Shown here: one piece after another, positions 52,367-61,099 of the stretch | Layout of the letters: the number at the start of each line of letters is the position of its first letter | Numbering within the stretch: position 1 is the first letter of the stretch | From: an uncultured Prevotella sp. | Lineage (GTDB): Bacteria > Bacteroidota > Bacteroidia > Bacteroidales > Bacteroidaceae | DNA: 64,000 nucleotides | Direction: 5' to 3' | Assembly: GCA_937907705.1 (NCBI GenBank) | Contig: CALCVP010000031.1 | Span: forward strand, 248,001-312,000 | The notes under the pieces: generated by a model | Database searches by the model: none | Told to the model about the DNA's origin: nothing | The model's input: only the letters and a program-made list of their open reading frames with translations | Program-made: the position numbers and the translations under genes

Positions 52367-53427
52367 ACGCGTAGTTTGGGTTTGGGCAGATAGCGGAACA
52401 GCCACTTGAAGAGCCATGCCAACAGCACGCTGGCTACCAAATAGATGACTATGCCGCTATAAATATAGCCACGGTAAGACATGCGGATAATGATTTCGCG
52501 GGTGATGGGATGGGCTACAAAGAGGGCAGAGCTGATGGCTCCAAACCATACACAGGCGTTAACAACCCTTGTGGGCAGTAACTTGACAGTGGCTACAGCC
52601 CCTGTTACCACAAACAGTGGCACCCAAAGCCACGACTGAAACCAAAAGCTGCCTGCCACGACAGCCACAGCCGACACGACAGCTACCAAGGCATAGCCAC
52701 TGGGCTGGAGGCATTGCCCATGGCGGGCATAGAGCACACCCGCGCCAAAAGGCAACATGCCGCCTATGAAGTTGTAGCGTATGCGGTTCAGTGTCTCGCC
52801 GTCGGGGTCAACAGTAGGGGTGAAGATGGCTTGTGCTATCCAGCACGCGGCAATCCAGCCTGCCACCCACCATGAGGAGCGACGATAGATGCTGATGCGG
52901 TAAACGATATAAAGTTGCAGCATCAAGCCAAAGAACCAGTAGGGACCGGGCTTGATAATGTGGTCGGGGTCGGGCAGCAGGTTGATATACATGAACAGCT
53001 GTGCCACCACACGACCTGTGGTGTAACCATGATACCCGTGTGGATGCAGATAGCTGACAAGGGCAAAGCCTATATAGCCTAAAAACATCAGACGCAGTAG
53101 CTTGGCATAGTGGAAACCTACAAACGGCAGCGTGCGCACCCTGCCGGGCGTGTGCTGCTCATACTTGTAGACCAAGCCAAAACCGCTGATAAACAGGAAT
53201 ACGGGCACACCATAGTGCCCAAAGAAAGAGAAAAAGTGTACAAACAGGTTGCTGTCGATAGCCATGACCTTGCTGAGCAGCTGCTGAGGCTTGTCGGCAG
53301 TAAAGGTGTATTCGTTCTCTTTCACGGCAAAGCCCAAAAAGTGGCAGTAGTTGTGCAGGATAATGCCTAAGATGGCAATACCCCTTAGTGCCTTGGATTG
53401 GGCCATGCTTAACAGTTCTTTTTTCAT
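52363..53427 (-). CDS. Acyltransferase family 3-like membrane protein, copy B
   Basis: The 354-aa protein has about ten membrane segments. It starts with SKALRGIAILGIILHNYCHFLGF (R..A..I..H of acyltransferase 3), followed by FGHYGVPVFLFISGFGLVYKYE and FHYAKLLRLMFLGYIGFAL. It overlaps the next gene by 4 bases (ATGA). It is only distantly similar to copy A; the two differ in loop content (here a long extracytoplasmic segment with KPGPYWFFGLMLQLY), so they probably modify different sites or sugars. It lies 84 nt after the phosphoethanolamine-transferase-like gene. Confidence 0.85.
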   Translation of the reverse strand: MKKELLSMAQSKALRGIAILGIILHNYCHFLGFAVKENEYTFTADKPQQLLSKVMAIDSNLFVHFFSFFGHYGVPVFLFISGFGLVYKYEQHTPGRVRTLPFVGFHYAKLLRLMFLGYIGFALVSYLHPHGYHGYTTGRVVAQLFMYINLLPDPDHIIKPGPYWFFGLMLQLYIVYRISIYRRSSWWVAGWIAACWIAQAIFTPTVDPDGETLNRIRYNFIGGMLPFGAGVLYARHGQCLQPSGYALVAVVSAVAVVAGSFWFQSWLWVPLFVVTGAVATVKLLPTRVVNACVWFGAISSALFVAHPITREIIIRMSYRGYIYSGIVIYLVASVLLAWLFKWLFRYLPKPKLRV

Positions 53428-53511
53428 CTTCTTGTTGTTGTTGGAGGGCTGTGGCAGAGATATGCGGTACCGGTATGGCTGCTTGCAGCAACCGGTAGAT
53501 CCGTGCTGCCA

Positions 53512-55341
53512 CTACTTCTTTACATTTAATTTGTCGTAATCGGTTGTATGCTTCAGTATGCGTGGGCGATTTTCGTTGTATTGCTTGCTCAAGATATCCA
53601 GTTGAGGACGATAGTAGGGCGTCTTGATGCCGCCTAAGTAAAGCAGAGTATGGGCAAGGGCATCAGTCATATATCGCTTGTTCCTGGCAGCACGGATGGC
53701 GCGGTACACATCGGGATGGGTAGCCCTGTATTTGCGTGAACACCAAATCCAGAATGGAATGTCAAACTCTTCGCGGGCCAGGCGAGCCGTAATCTCGGTG
53801 GAGTGCATGCGACCGTAGAAGTGGACATTGCCCTCATAACACTCTTCGCCATGGTCGGGCACATAAATAACGATAGCGTTTTGATTCTCAAAGCGGCGGA
53901 TAATCTGGTCTACAATAGAGTCATTGTAGAGCACGGCGTTGTCATAGGCAGACAATACGCGCAGCTCCTTGTCGCCCAATTCGGGGCGGTGGTAGTCGTC
54001 TGCCGTAAATTTGGCTTGCTTCTTTGGAAAACGAGTGTGGTAATCTACATGCTGTCCTTTCAGATGAAAGATGATAAGGTTGTGCTGCTTGTCTTCGTTC
54101 TTGAGCTTGTCATACTCCTCTACCAATTTGTCATCGTAGCGATACAGTTGCGTGTTTCGTGTGTCAAACTGGGCATGGCTCAGCTGTGGGTTGTTCAAGA
54201 AAAAGCCACCGCTAAAATCATAGACTGCTTCTTTGGCCTGAGGCAGAAACTGGTTGGTCAGGAAAGTAACGTGATAACCTGCCTTGCGGAATACTTCAGG
54301 AAACAGAGGATAGTCGCACCATTCGCCTTTGTCGCCTACGGCGTAGAGCGAGAAGAGGTGCTTGAACACAAAACTGGTAAGATTCCAGGGCGCAACTACA
54401 TCGGTAAACGGGGTTAACTCACCTGTTTTGGCACGGCGAGCCTGCCGTGGCGTGGTGTTGAGCGGATAGCCATACATGCCTGCATGGTGGCGGTTGTAGC
54501 TCTCGCCGATAATCAGCACGATATTAGGACTGCGGTAACTGCAACTGTCTACCTCGATTTTATTGATATTGGCAGTAAGCTTTGTAATCTGCTTGGCGGT
54601 CAGCTCATTGGCATAGATGCTGAACACCAGCTGGTAGACAGGCTGGTACAGTACTGCACAATGCTTCTCTGTCAACTCGTGTTCCACATCGCCTATATTG
54701 TCGTAAGACAGCAAGCGGACCATAGCCTCCTTGTTGTGCCAGCTGAAGCAGCCACAGACTATCCATGCTATTGCAACAATCAAGCTGGCAACGGGCTTCA
54801 TACAGGTGGCTTTCTTCAGGTTATAGACCATGCTGGGGAAACGTGCACTAATCCAATATTTTATCTTGGCACGGTAACGCCACACAAAATACCATGCGGC
54901 ATGGACCATCAATACCAAGACTACCCAGCCTAAACGGGTGAACAGTACATCAGAGGTGAGGTATGAAGAAAGAAACTCCGAGGCTTCGCGACCATCTGTC
55001 TCGCCTACCAACAACAGCATGGTAGGCGTGATGGTAGAGCTGAATTTTACAAAACAATAGACGTCGACAATGGCCAACAGATAGGCTATTGTATAGCAGA
55101 TGCGCTTCAGCCAACATCCTATGCGGGCAGGCAGCAGGCCTAACAGCAAGGCCAACAGCGTAACATCAAAGAATAATTCAACAGGAGCCAGACTGTAAGC
55201 ATGGTAGCCACGCTTGTCTGGCACTAAAGCATAAGTTACTACCAGGCCTAAAACATACATGAAAACAATAAATGCACCTTGGCCTTTCAGCAACTTCCAA
55301 AGGCTTGTGAGCAACCTCTTGGGAAAACTTAAAAACTTCAT
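53512..55341 (-). CDS. Phosphoethanolamine transferase-like sulfatase-fold membrane enzyme
   Basis: The 609-aa protein has five or so N-terminal membrane segments (to about residue 215) and a periplasmic alkaline-phosphatase-fold domain. EptA-type landmarks are visible: IVLIIGESYNRHHAGMYGYPLNTTP (metal ligand Glu), the probable nucleophile Thr in APWNLTSFVFKHLFS, IIFHLKGQHVDYHTRFP and IVIYVPDHGEE. It would transfer phosphoethanolamine (or a related group) from phosphatidylethanolamine to lipid A, core sugars or another surface glycan. It is the first gene of the minus-strand surface-modification cluster. LPS modification is the usual role and could affect resistance to cationic peptides, but the target here is not shown. 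Confidence 0.9.
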   Translation of the reverse strand: MKFLSFPKRLLTSLWKLLKGQGAFIVFMYVLGLVVTYALVPDKRGYHAYSLAPVELFFDVTLLALLLGLLPARIGCWLKRICYTIAYLLAIVDVYCFVKFSSTITPTMLLLVGETDGREASEFLSSYLTSDVLFTRLGWVVLVLMVHAAWYFVWRYRAKIKYWISARFPSMVYNLKKATCMKPVASLIVAIAWIVCGCFSWHNKEAMVRLLSYDNIGDVEHELTEKHCAVLYQPVYQLVFSIYANELTAKQITKLTANINKIEVDSCSYRSPNIVLIIGESYNRHHAGMYGYPLNTTPRQARRAKTGELTPFTDVVAPWNLTSFVFKHLFSLYAVGDKGEWCDYPLFPEVFRKAGYHVTFLTNQFLPQAKEAVYDFSGGFFLNNPQLSHAQFDTRNTQLYRYDDKLVEEYDKLKNEDKQHNLIIFHLKGQHVDYHTRFPKKQAKFTADDYHRPELGDKELRVLSAYDNAVLYNDSIVDQIIRRFENQNAIVIYVPDHGEECYEGNVHFYGRMHSTEITARLAREEFDIPFWIWCSRKYRATHPDVYRAIRAARNKRYMTDALAHTLLYLGGIKTPYYRPQLDILSKQYNENRPRILKHTTDYDKLNVKK

Positions 55342-55427
55342 TATTACGTAATTACTTATTTGAAGGCGCCCCTGTCTACGGATGATTTGCTACAACTATG
55401 GCGCGACAAGAACACCGAAAATGTGTG

Positions 55428-55435
55428 CAAATTTA
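55428..55435 (-). promoter_or_regulatory. Promoter element of the surface-modification cluster
   Basis: The minus strand reads TAAATTTG (TAnnTTTG). A start near 55421 gives an 80-nt leader before the ATG at 55341. The 518-bp gap 55342-55859 holds this, the divergent rplM promoter and the rplM leader. Confidence 0.5.
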
Positions 55436-55681
55436 CATCTTTTTATTATAATAAAGTATAAACACTATGAAATTTATTGCGAATTGAACTCCAATCATTG
55501 TTGAAACGTGCAGCTGGCAATGATAAAACAGGGTGTCATGCGCGTTTGGAAGTGGTGGCGATTGCACTGAAGTCCGATATTCTCCGCTATTCTTACTCCA
55601 CTGTATAAAGTGGAATGGAAATGCACGATGGGCGCTTTTAGTGTTAAATAAATATAAATTATATACACTGCAATAACTTGA

Positions 55682-55715
55682 TTGTTATATAGTTAATAGA
55701 AAAAGACTACCTTTG
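55682..55715 (+). promoter_or_regulatory. Promoter of the rplM-rpsI operon
   Basis: TTG (55682-55684) and TACCTTTG (55708-55715) lie 26 bp apart start to start, a full Bacteroidetes promoter. The predicted transcript start is near 55722. Confidence 0.7.
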
Positions 55716-55721
55716 CAGTCC

Positions 55722-55859
55722 GATTATTTAGGGGATAACTCTTAGAACCCCACGAACGGAGTGTTAATAGTTGTGCTTTGGCCGAGCCCGACGGTTAGTG
55801 AATCGCCGTTCAAAGATGAGTTAAAAACGTTTTTTTAGTAGTAAATTTTAAAAATTAAA
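55722..55859 (+). promoter_or_regulatory. Structured 5' leader of rplM, candidate ribosomal-protein leader
   Basis: The 138-nt leader can form GGGG...CCCC around ATAACTCTTAGAA (55732-55752) and a second hairpin near 55790-55812 (ACGG with CCGT around TTAGTGAAT). It ends in a self-complementary AAAAACGTTTTTT just before the start. Leader-based autoregulation by L13 has been proposed in Bacteroidia. Whether this sequence matches that motif was not tested. Confidence 0.45.
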
Positions 55860-56321
55860 ATGAACACTTTAAGTTACAAGACTATTTCCGCTAACAAGGA
55901 AACAGCAAAGAAGGAGTGGGTTGTTATCGATGCAACAGACCAAGTTATTGGTCGTCTCTGCTCTAAGGTTGCCAAGATTATCCGCGGAAAGTACAAACCA
56001 AACTTCACACCTAACGTAGACTGTGGCGATAACGTAATCATTATCAATGCAGCAAAAGCAGTATTCACAGGTAAGAAAGAGACAGACAAGGTTTATACTC
56101 GCTATACTGGTTATCCAGGTGGACAGCGCTTTAATACTCCTGCCGAGCTTCGCAAGCGCGAGGACGGTATGGACAAGATTATCCGTCACGCTGTAAAGGG
56201 CATGCTGCCTAAAGGCCGTCTGGGACGCCAATTAATTGATAACCTCTATGTTTTCAACGGAACAGAGCACGACAAGCAAGCTCAGTCTCCGAAAGCAATT
56301 GATATTAACCAGTATAAATAA
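55860..56321 (+). CDS. rplM: 50S ribosomal protein L13
   Basis: The 153-aa protein starts MNTLSYKTISANKETAKKEWVVIDATDQVIGRLCSKVAKIIRGKYKPNFTPNVDCGDNVIIINA, the typical L13 N-terminus. It continues with RHAVKGMLPKGRLGRQLIDNLYVFNGTEHDKQAQSP. The protein binds 23S rRNA early in assembly of the large subunit. It is followed by rpsI after 11 nt, the near-universal L13-S9 pairing. Length is normal for Bacteroidetes. Confidence 0.98.
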   Translation: MNTLSYKTISANKETAKKEWVVIDATDQVIGRLCSKVAKIIRGKYKPNFTPNVDCGDNVIIINAAKAVFTGKKETDKVYTRYTGYPGGQRFNTPAELRKREDGMDKIIRHAVKGMLPKGRLGRQLIDNLYVFNGTEHDKQAQSPKAIDINQYK

Positions 56322-56332
56322 ATTACGCAATA

Positions 56333-56719
56333 ATGGAAGTAGTTAATGCAATAGGTCGCCGTAAAAGTGCTGTCGCACGCGTTTATCTTAGCGAGGGTAC
56401 AGGCAAAATCACTATAAACAAGAAAGACATTACAGAATATTTCCCATCTGCAATCCTTCAGTATGTTGTTAAGCAGCCTCTTCAGGCACTTGAAGCAGCA
56501 GAAAAATATGACATCAAGGCTAACCTCGACGGTGGCGGTTTTACAGGTCAGAGCCAAGCTCTTCGCCTTGCTATTGCCCGCGCACTCGTAAAGGTTAATG
56601 CAGAGGACAAGAAAGCTCTCAAGGATCACGGCTTCCTTACTCGTGATTCTCGTGAGGTTGAGCGTAAGAAGCCAGGACGTCCAAAGGCTCGTCGTCGCTT
56701 CCAGTTCAGCAAGCGTTAA
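56333..56719 (+). CDS. rpsI: 30S ribosomal protein S9
   Basis: The 128-aa protein starts EVVNAIGRRKSAVARVYLSEGTGKITINKKDI and ends in RRRFQFSKR, the conserved basic S9 tail that reaches the P-site tRNA. The central GGGFTGQSQALRLAIARALV is the S9 signature. It follows rplM in one operon and is 192 nt upstream of rpsB. Confidence 0.98.
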   Translation: MEVVNAIGRRKSAVARVYLSEGTGKITINKKDITEYFPSAILQYVVKQPLQALEAAEKYDIKANLDGGGFTGQSQALRLAIARALVKVNAEDKKALKDHGFLTRDSREVERKKPGRPKARRRFQFSKR

Positions 56720-56911
56720 TGTCGCTCTTGTGGGCACTCATGGTTCTGTCGTATGCCAATTGTATCGGGATTGGGAACAGACAGTGTGAGTACTCACAGC
56801 CACTGTTTAGCATCTAAACCGGTAAGACCCGGTCCAAAGGCTGGTTACCTGTCGGTTGGTTCTAACAAAACTAAAAAAGAAAGTAAACAAAACAATTTAA
56901 AACAAAAGACA
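56720..56911 (+). promoter_or_regulatory. Structured spacer upstream of rpsB, candidate S2 leader
   Basis: This 192-nt spacer is long for a ribosomal operon and contains several paired elements: CAGTGTGAGTACTCACAGCCACTG around 56783-56806 with the GTGAGTACTCAC palindrome, and ACCGG/CCGGT around TAAGAC at 56818-56833. An autoregulatory site for S2 or an mRNA processing site is possible. No TAnnTTTG promoter was found here, so rpsB is probably co-transcribed with rplM-rpsI. Confidence 0.35.
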
Positions 56912-57748
56912 ATGTCAAGAACAAATTTTGATATGTTATTGGAGGCTGGCTGCCACTTTGGCCACCTCAAACGTAAATGGAATCCAGCAATGGCTCCTTA
57001 TATCTTCATGGAGCGCAATGGTATCCATATCATCGACCTTCACAAGACTGTTGCTAAAATCGACGAGGCAGCAGAGGCTTTGAAGCAGATTGCCAAGTCA
57101 GGAAAGAAAATCCTGTTCGTTGCTACTAAAAAACAAGCTAAAGATGTAGTTGCTGAAAAGGCAGCTTCTGTTAATATGCCATACGTAATTGAGCGCTGGC
57201 CAGGTGGTATGCTCACCAACTTCCCTACTATCCGCAAGGCTGTAAAGAAGATGGCTAACATCGACAAGCTCATGAACGACGGTACTTACTCTAACCTCTC
57301 TAAGCGCGAAATTCTCCAGATTTCACGTCAGCGCGCTAAGCTCGAGAAGAACCTCGGTTCTATCGCCGACCTTACTCGCCTGCCTTCTGCTCTCTTCGTA
57401 GTAGACGTAATGAAAGAGGCTATCGCAGTAAAAGAGGCTAACCGCCTTGGTATTCCAGTATTCGCTATCGTTGATACCAACTCTAATCCTAACAACGTTG
57501 ACTTCATGATTCCAGCTAATGATGACGCTAAAGACAGCATCGAGGTTATCTTGAACGCTTGCTGTGGCGCTATCGCTGAAGGTCTTGAGGAGCGCAAGGT
57601 TGAAAAGGCTGACGAGAAGGCTGCCAAAGAGCAGGCTGAAGCTGCTGAGGACAAACCAAAGCGTACTGCTGCCCGCAAGGCTCGTAAAGATGCTCCTAAG
57701 GCAGAAAAAGCTGAAGAAGCTGCAACAGAAGCTCCCGCAGAGGCTTAA
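56912..57748 (+). CDS. rpsB: 30S ribosomal protein S2
   Basis: The start at 56912 (MSRTNFDMLLEAGCHFGHLKRKWNPAM) was chosen because residues upstream in the same frame show no conservation with S2. The 278-aa protein has the S2 landmarks HFGHLKRKWNPAMAPYIF, FVATKKQAKDVV, ERWPGGMLTNFPTI and IPVFAIVDTNSNPNNVDFMIPANDDA. A C-terminal Ala/Glu/Lys-rich tail (from about 225) is longer than in E. coli, as in other Bacteroidetes. It precedes tsf, as usual. Confidence 0.97.
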   Translation: MSRTNFDMLLEAGCHFGHLKRKWNPAMAPYIFMERNGIHIIDLHKTVAKIDEAAEALKQIAKSGKKILFVATKKQAKDVVAEKAASVNMPYVIERWPGGMLTNFPTIRKAVKKMANIDKLMNDGTYSNLSKREILQISRQRAKLEKNLGSIADLTRLPSALFVVDVMKEAIAVKEANRLGIPVFAIVDTNSNPNNVDFMIPANDDAKDSIEVILNACCGAIAEGLEERKVEKADEKAAKEQAEAAEDKPKRTAARKARKDAPKAEKAEEAATEAPAEA

Positions 57749-57783
57749 TTGACGGCTCAATACCGTTGACATATATTAGATGG

Positions 57784-57878
57784 GGAAGTTAAAGGAACTG
57801 TCGTTTGGCTGGCAGGGGAGGGTCTTCGGACTCTGCTTCCCTTGGCTACTGACTCCTTTAACTTCCTTATTGCTTTTT
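57784..57878 (+). terminator. Long hairpin with UUCG-capped arm between rpsB and tsf
   Basis: GGAAGTTAAAGGA (57784-57796) pairs exactly with TCCTTTAACTTCC (57854-57866). Inside, AGGGTC (57819-57824) and GACTCT (57829-57834) are capped by a TTCG tetraloop. TTATTGCTTTTTTA follows. This has the form of an intrinsic terminator and would lower tsf relative to rpsB unless tsf has its own promoter; it could also be a processing or attenuation structure. Confidence 0.65.
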
Positions 57879-57927
57879 TATACAGATACTATTTTTTATT
57901 AATTAATCAAGAAATTTATACATCATT

Positions 57928-58917
57928 ATGGCTGTATCTATAGCTGACATACAGAAAATCCGCAAAATGACCGGTGCAGGTCTTGCAGATTGTAAGAAAG
58001 CCCTCACCGAAACTGACGGTGACTTCGAAAAGGCAGTTGAAATCATCCGCGAAAAGGGACAGGCTATTGCTGCTAAGCGTAGCGACCGCGAAACTTCTAA
58101 TGGTTGTGTACTCGTAAAGGCTGAGAATGGCTTTGCTGCCATGATTGCCCTCAAGTGCGAAACAGACTTCGTGGCTAACGGTAAAGACTTTATTGCCCTT
58201 ACACAGAGCATCCTCGATGCTGCCATTGCCGCTAAAGCCAAGACCTTGGATGAGGTAAAGGCTTTGCCTCTCAATGGCAAGACTGTTCAGGACGAAGTAA
58301 TCGCTCGCTCTGGTATTACCGGTGAGAAGACAGAGTTGGATGGCTATCTCTATCTTGAGGGTGAGAACATCTCTGTTTATGACCACATGAACAAGCACCT
58401 CCTTTGCACCATGGTTCAGACCAACAAACCTGCTGAAGAGCAGGCTCACGCTATCGCTATGCAGGTAGCTGCCATGAACCCTGTAGCTCTTAACGAAGAA
58501 AGCGTTCCTCAGGAAGTGAAAGACACTGAGCTGAAAGTGGCTATCGAGAAGACTAAGGAAGAGCAAATCAACAAGGCTGTAGAGGCTGCTCTCAAGAAGG
58601 CTGGCTTCAACCTTTACATTGCTGAAAATGAGGAGCACATTGCTGAAGGCATCGCTAAAGGCAATATCACTGAGGCTCAGGCTGAAGAAATCCGCAAGAT
58701 CAAGAAGGAAGTTGCTGAGCAGAAGGCCGCCAATATGCCTGAGCAGATGGTACAAAACATCGCCAAGGGTCGTATGAACAAGTTCTTCAAGGAGTCTTGT
58801 CTCTTGAATCAGGAGTTCATTCAGGATTCCAAGATGAGTGTTGCCGACTACCTCAAAGCTACCGACAAGGAGCTTACCGTAGTAGCTTTCAAACGCTACA
58901 CTCTTCGTGCTGAGTAA
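57928..58917 (+). CDS. tsf: Elongation factor Ts
   Basis: The 329-aa protein starts MAVSIADIQKIRKMTGAGLADCKKALTETDGDFEKAVEIIREKGQAIAAKRSDRETSNG, the conserved EF-Ts N-terminal domain. TDFVANGKDFIALTQ (the TDF motif that contacts EF-Tu) follows, and LTVVAFKRYTLR ends the protein. It catalyses GDP release from EF-Tu. It is longer than the E. coli protein (283 aa), with extra segments in the core, as in other Bacteroidetes. It follows rpsB after 179 nt and the hairpin at 57784. Confidence 0.98.
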   Translation: MAVSIADIQKIRKMTGAGLADCKKALTETDGDFEKAVEIIREKGQAIAAKRSDRETSNGCVLVKAENGFAAMIALKCETDFVANGKDFIALTQSILDAAIAAKAKTLDEVKALPLNGKTVQDEVIARSGITGEKTELDGYLYLEGENISVYDHMNKHLLCTMVQTNKPAEEQAHAIAMQVAAMNPVALNEESVPQEVKDTELKVAIEKTKEEQINKAVEAALKKAGFNLYIAENEEHIAEGIAKGNITEAQAEEIRKIKKEVAEQKAANMPEQMVQNIAKGRMNKFFKESCLLNQEFIQDSKMSVADYLKATDKELTVVAFKRYTLRAE

Positions 58918-58994
58918 TCAGCGGAAAAGCAAACGGGGCATGACTTGTTGTTAACCTCGTGTAGATAACGATACAATACGTTAATCTATATATC

Positions 58995-59036
58995 AAAGTG
59001 TCTGTCAATTAGTTTGACAGGCACTTTTCGCTTTTT
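58995..59036 (+). terminator. Intrinsic terminator of tsf
   Basis: AAAGTGTCTGTCAA (58995-59008) pairs with TTGACAGGCACTTT (59014-59027) with one G-T pair, followed by TCGCTTTTT. It ends the ribosomal operon about 80 nt after tsf. Confidence 0.85.
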
Positions 59037-59049
59037 ATCGGCAGGCACT

Positions 59050-59081
59050 TTTGTCCTTTTCCTTACTTTTTCTTATTTTTG
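59050..59081 (+). promoter_or_regulatory. Promoter of the RiPP-locus regulator gene
   Basis: TTTG (59050-59053) and TATTTTTG (59074-59081) lie 24 bp apart start to start. The predicted transcript start near 59088 supports translation from the ATG at 59129 rather than the upstream in-frame starts. Confidence 0.6.
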
Positions 59082-59128
59082 CACCTATGAATAGTGGTTT
59101 AGCGAGATTGTGGGGCAGAGTGATAGGT

Positions 59129-60871
59129 ATGAAGCTGCTGTTATGGGTTGGCTTTGTGCTTGCGGTGCTTACTTTGGCATCGTGTTCTTACAGCTATCGC
59201 AATATGTCCCAAATCAAGAAGGCAGACAGTTTGTCTTCCTGCGATGGCAACCGGGCATTGGCTTATATTGACAGCTTGCGGTGTCATGAACGGCTTTCTG
59301 TGGCAGACAGTCAGCTACTGTGGACCATCAAGAGTTTGATACGCATGGAGCAGGGCAACAAGTTTACGGCTTACGACACGCTCAATATTATAAAACAAAA
59401 TGTAGAAGACAACTTGCAGGGCAACGACCGCATGTATGGTCTCTTCTGGATAGCAAAGGTAGAGATGCAATTGGGCTATTCGCCCGAAGCCTTGCAGACC
59501 TTTGATGATGCTGCTCATGCGGTAGATTCCACTGCTGCCAATTGCGATTTTGAGCTATTGGCGCGTGTGTATGGGCAGCGGGCATGGCTCATGTTGCAGC
59601 AACAGCTTCCGCAATTGGCTTTACGTGAGGCTCGTCAGGCTGAGGGTTATGCATGGAAAGCCAAAGATGCCTTTGATGCTATCGTGTACCGTGAAGTACA
59701 GGCTTATGCGTATGAAGATATGAACAAACCTGATTCTGCCATATTTTTATCTCGGCAGAATATAAATCTTTTCACTAAATATGGTTTTTCAAAAGATGCA
59801 GCAATAACGAAGGGTACTTTATTTACAGATTTAGTAAAAACAAAGCAGTATACAGAAGCTCATAAAGTTATGCAAGATTATGAGTCTAAGTCAGGATACT
59901 TTGATGCAGATGGTAATATAGAGGGGAGTAAAATAGATTACTATTATGATAAAGGTCTTTATTTCAAACAAATAGGGAAGTTAGATTCCGCAGCACATTA
60001 TTTTTATAAGTTTATAACTCCCAAAAGCTTTCTTCCTACTTTGTCTAAAGTCTATAATGGACTGTATCAGATATACAAAATAAAGAATGAGAAAGATTCG
60101 GTGGTAAAGTATGCAGTATTGTCAAAAAATACCGCAGATTCTGCTTATGCATCAATGTCTACTGAAAAGTTGATACAAATGTATACATTATATAATTATA
60201 ATAATGCGCAAAAGCAAATAAATTATGAAAAGGAGCAAGTACAGCAGATAAGATGGAACGCAATAATGGTATGTTTAGTTTTGTCATTGCTGCTTGCTTT
60301 AGCTATTGCATTGTTTTATCGGAGAAATATAACGGTACAATCTCTTTTGCGAAATTTGAGTGAACGCCATTTGCTGGCAATGCAGAAAATGGAAATGTTG
60401 GATAAACGTAAAAAAGAACTTGATGCACTTTTGAAGTTAAAAGACGAAGAGTTGAAAGAATCTATCCAGCATAAATCTGAAGAGATAGCGTTGTTGCAGC
60501 AAAAGATAAGCACATACGAAGCAAATGCTGTTATAAATGATGACGAACAACTGCTGACAGCAAGTATAGTCAAGAAATTTCATCAATTGGCTAAAAACAA
60601 CCAGAAACCAAATTTGGCTGAATGGGCAGAGTTGAAGCTGTTTGTAAATGAACAAATACCTACTTTAGCTGCTCGCCAAGACATGTTTAGCAATAGTGAA
60701 TACGAAATTTGTCTGTTGGTTCGCATTATGTTCAGACCTTCCGAAATAGCAACATTAACTGGTCGCAAACCTTCAGATGTATCAACGATGCGAACTCGTA
60801 TGCTGTATAAAGTAACAGGGCAAAAGGGAAGCTCTAAGGATTTTGATGTTTTTATTCGCCATTTTAAATAG
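59129..60871 (+). CDS. TPR-transmembrane-HTH regulator of the RiPP locus
   Basis: Start 59129 (MKLLLWVGFVLAVLTLASC) lies just after the promoter and gives a hydrophobic export signal with a lipobox-like LASC. The 580-aa protein then has TPR-like helices (about 30-360), a membrane segment at about residues 380-402 (IMVCLVLSLLLALAIALFY), a coiled coil (MEMLDKRKKELDALLKLKDEELKESIQ) and a C-terminal HTH-like part, SEYEICLLVRIMFRPSEIATLTGRKPSDVSTMRTRMLY. It would sense something in the periplasm and act on DNA from the membrane. Base composition changes sharply near 59740: upstream is GC-richer like the neighbours, downstream is markedly AT-rich. The family is common in Bacteroidetes but has no characterised member I can name. 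Confidence 0.85.
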   Translation: MKLLLWVGFVLAVLTLASCSYSYRNMSQIKKADSLSSCDGNRALAYIDSLRCHERLSVADSQLLWTIKSLIRMEQGNKFTAYDTLNIIKQNVEDNLQGNDRMYGLFWIAKVEMQLGYSPEALQTFDDAAHAVDSTAANCDFELLARVYGQRAWLMLQQQLPQLALREARQAEGYAWKAKDAFDAIVYREVQAYAYEDMNKPDSAIFLSRQNINLFTKYGFSKDAAITKGTLFTDLVKTKQYTEAHKVMQDYESKSGYFDADGNIEGSKIDYYYDKGLYFKQIGKLDSAAHYFYKFITPKSFLPTLSKVYNGLYQIYKIKNEKDSVVKYAVLSKNTADSAYASMSTEKLIQMYTLYNYNNAQKQINYEKEQVQQIRWNAIMVCLVLSLLLALAIALFYRRNITVQSLLRNLSERHLLAMQKMEMLDKRKKELDALLKLKDEELKESIQHKSEEIALLQQKISTYEANAVINDDEQLLTASIVKKFHQLAKNNQKPNLAEWAELKLFVNEQIPTLAARQDMFSNSEYEICLLVRIMFRPSEIATLTGRKPSDVSTMRTRMLYKVTGQKGSSKDFDVFIRHFK

Positions 60872-61025
60872 AATAATTTTATATTTTTTAATCTGTTGGT
60901 GGAGTCAAATAGCAATATATTAGCTCATTTAATTCTGCCAGCGGGTGTCTTTTATCGGCTCTATTTTATTTCGCTAATAGATAAATAGTTTATTTATACC
61001 GTTTTTTGTTGTCTAAATTTATATA

Positions 61026-61043
61026 TTGTGAAGTTTTTGCGAA
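61026..61043 (+). promoter_or_regulatory. Candidate operator, copy 1 (18-bp repeat)
   Basis: TTGTGAAGTTTTTGCGAA lies 33 bp before the promoter octamer of the DUF3244-like gene. The identical 18 bases recur at 61632-61649 before the precursor-peptide promoter. A partial copy TTTTTGCGAA also overlaps the promoter at 61079-61088. Confidence 0.6.
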
Positions 61044-61075
61044 TAAATTAATCTGCATAGTTTCGTAAACTAATC

Positions 61076-61083
61076 TATTTTTG
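61076..61083 (+). promoter_or_regulatory. Promoter element of the DUF3244-like gene
   Basis: TATTTTTG fits TAnnTTTG. A start near 61090 leaves a short leader and favours the ATG at 61112 or 61100. The upstream TTTG element is poor, consistent with a need for activation. Confidence 0.5.
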
Positions 61084-61099
61084 CGAAAAATAAATTACA

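Noticed and set aside
60872..61099. Possible small gene between the regulator and the DUF3244-like gene
   Set aside because: Only stop-rich AT-rich sequence, the 18-bp repeat and the promoter were found.
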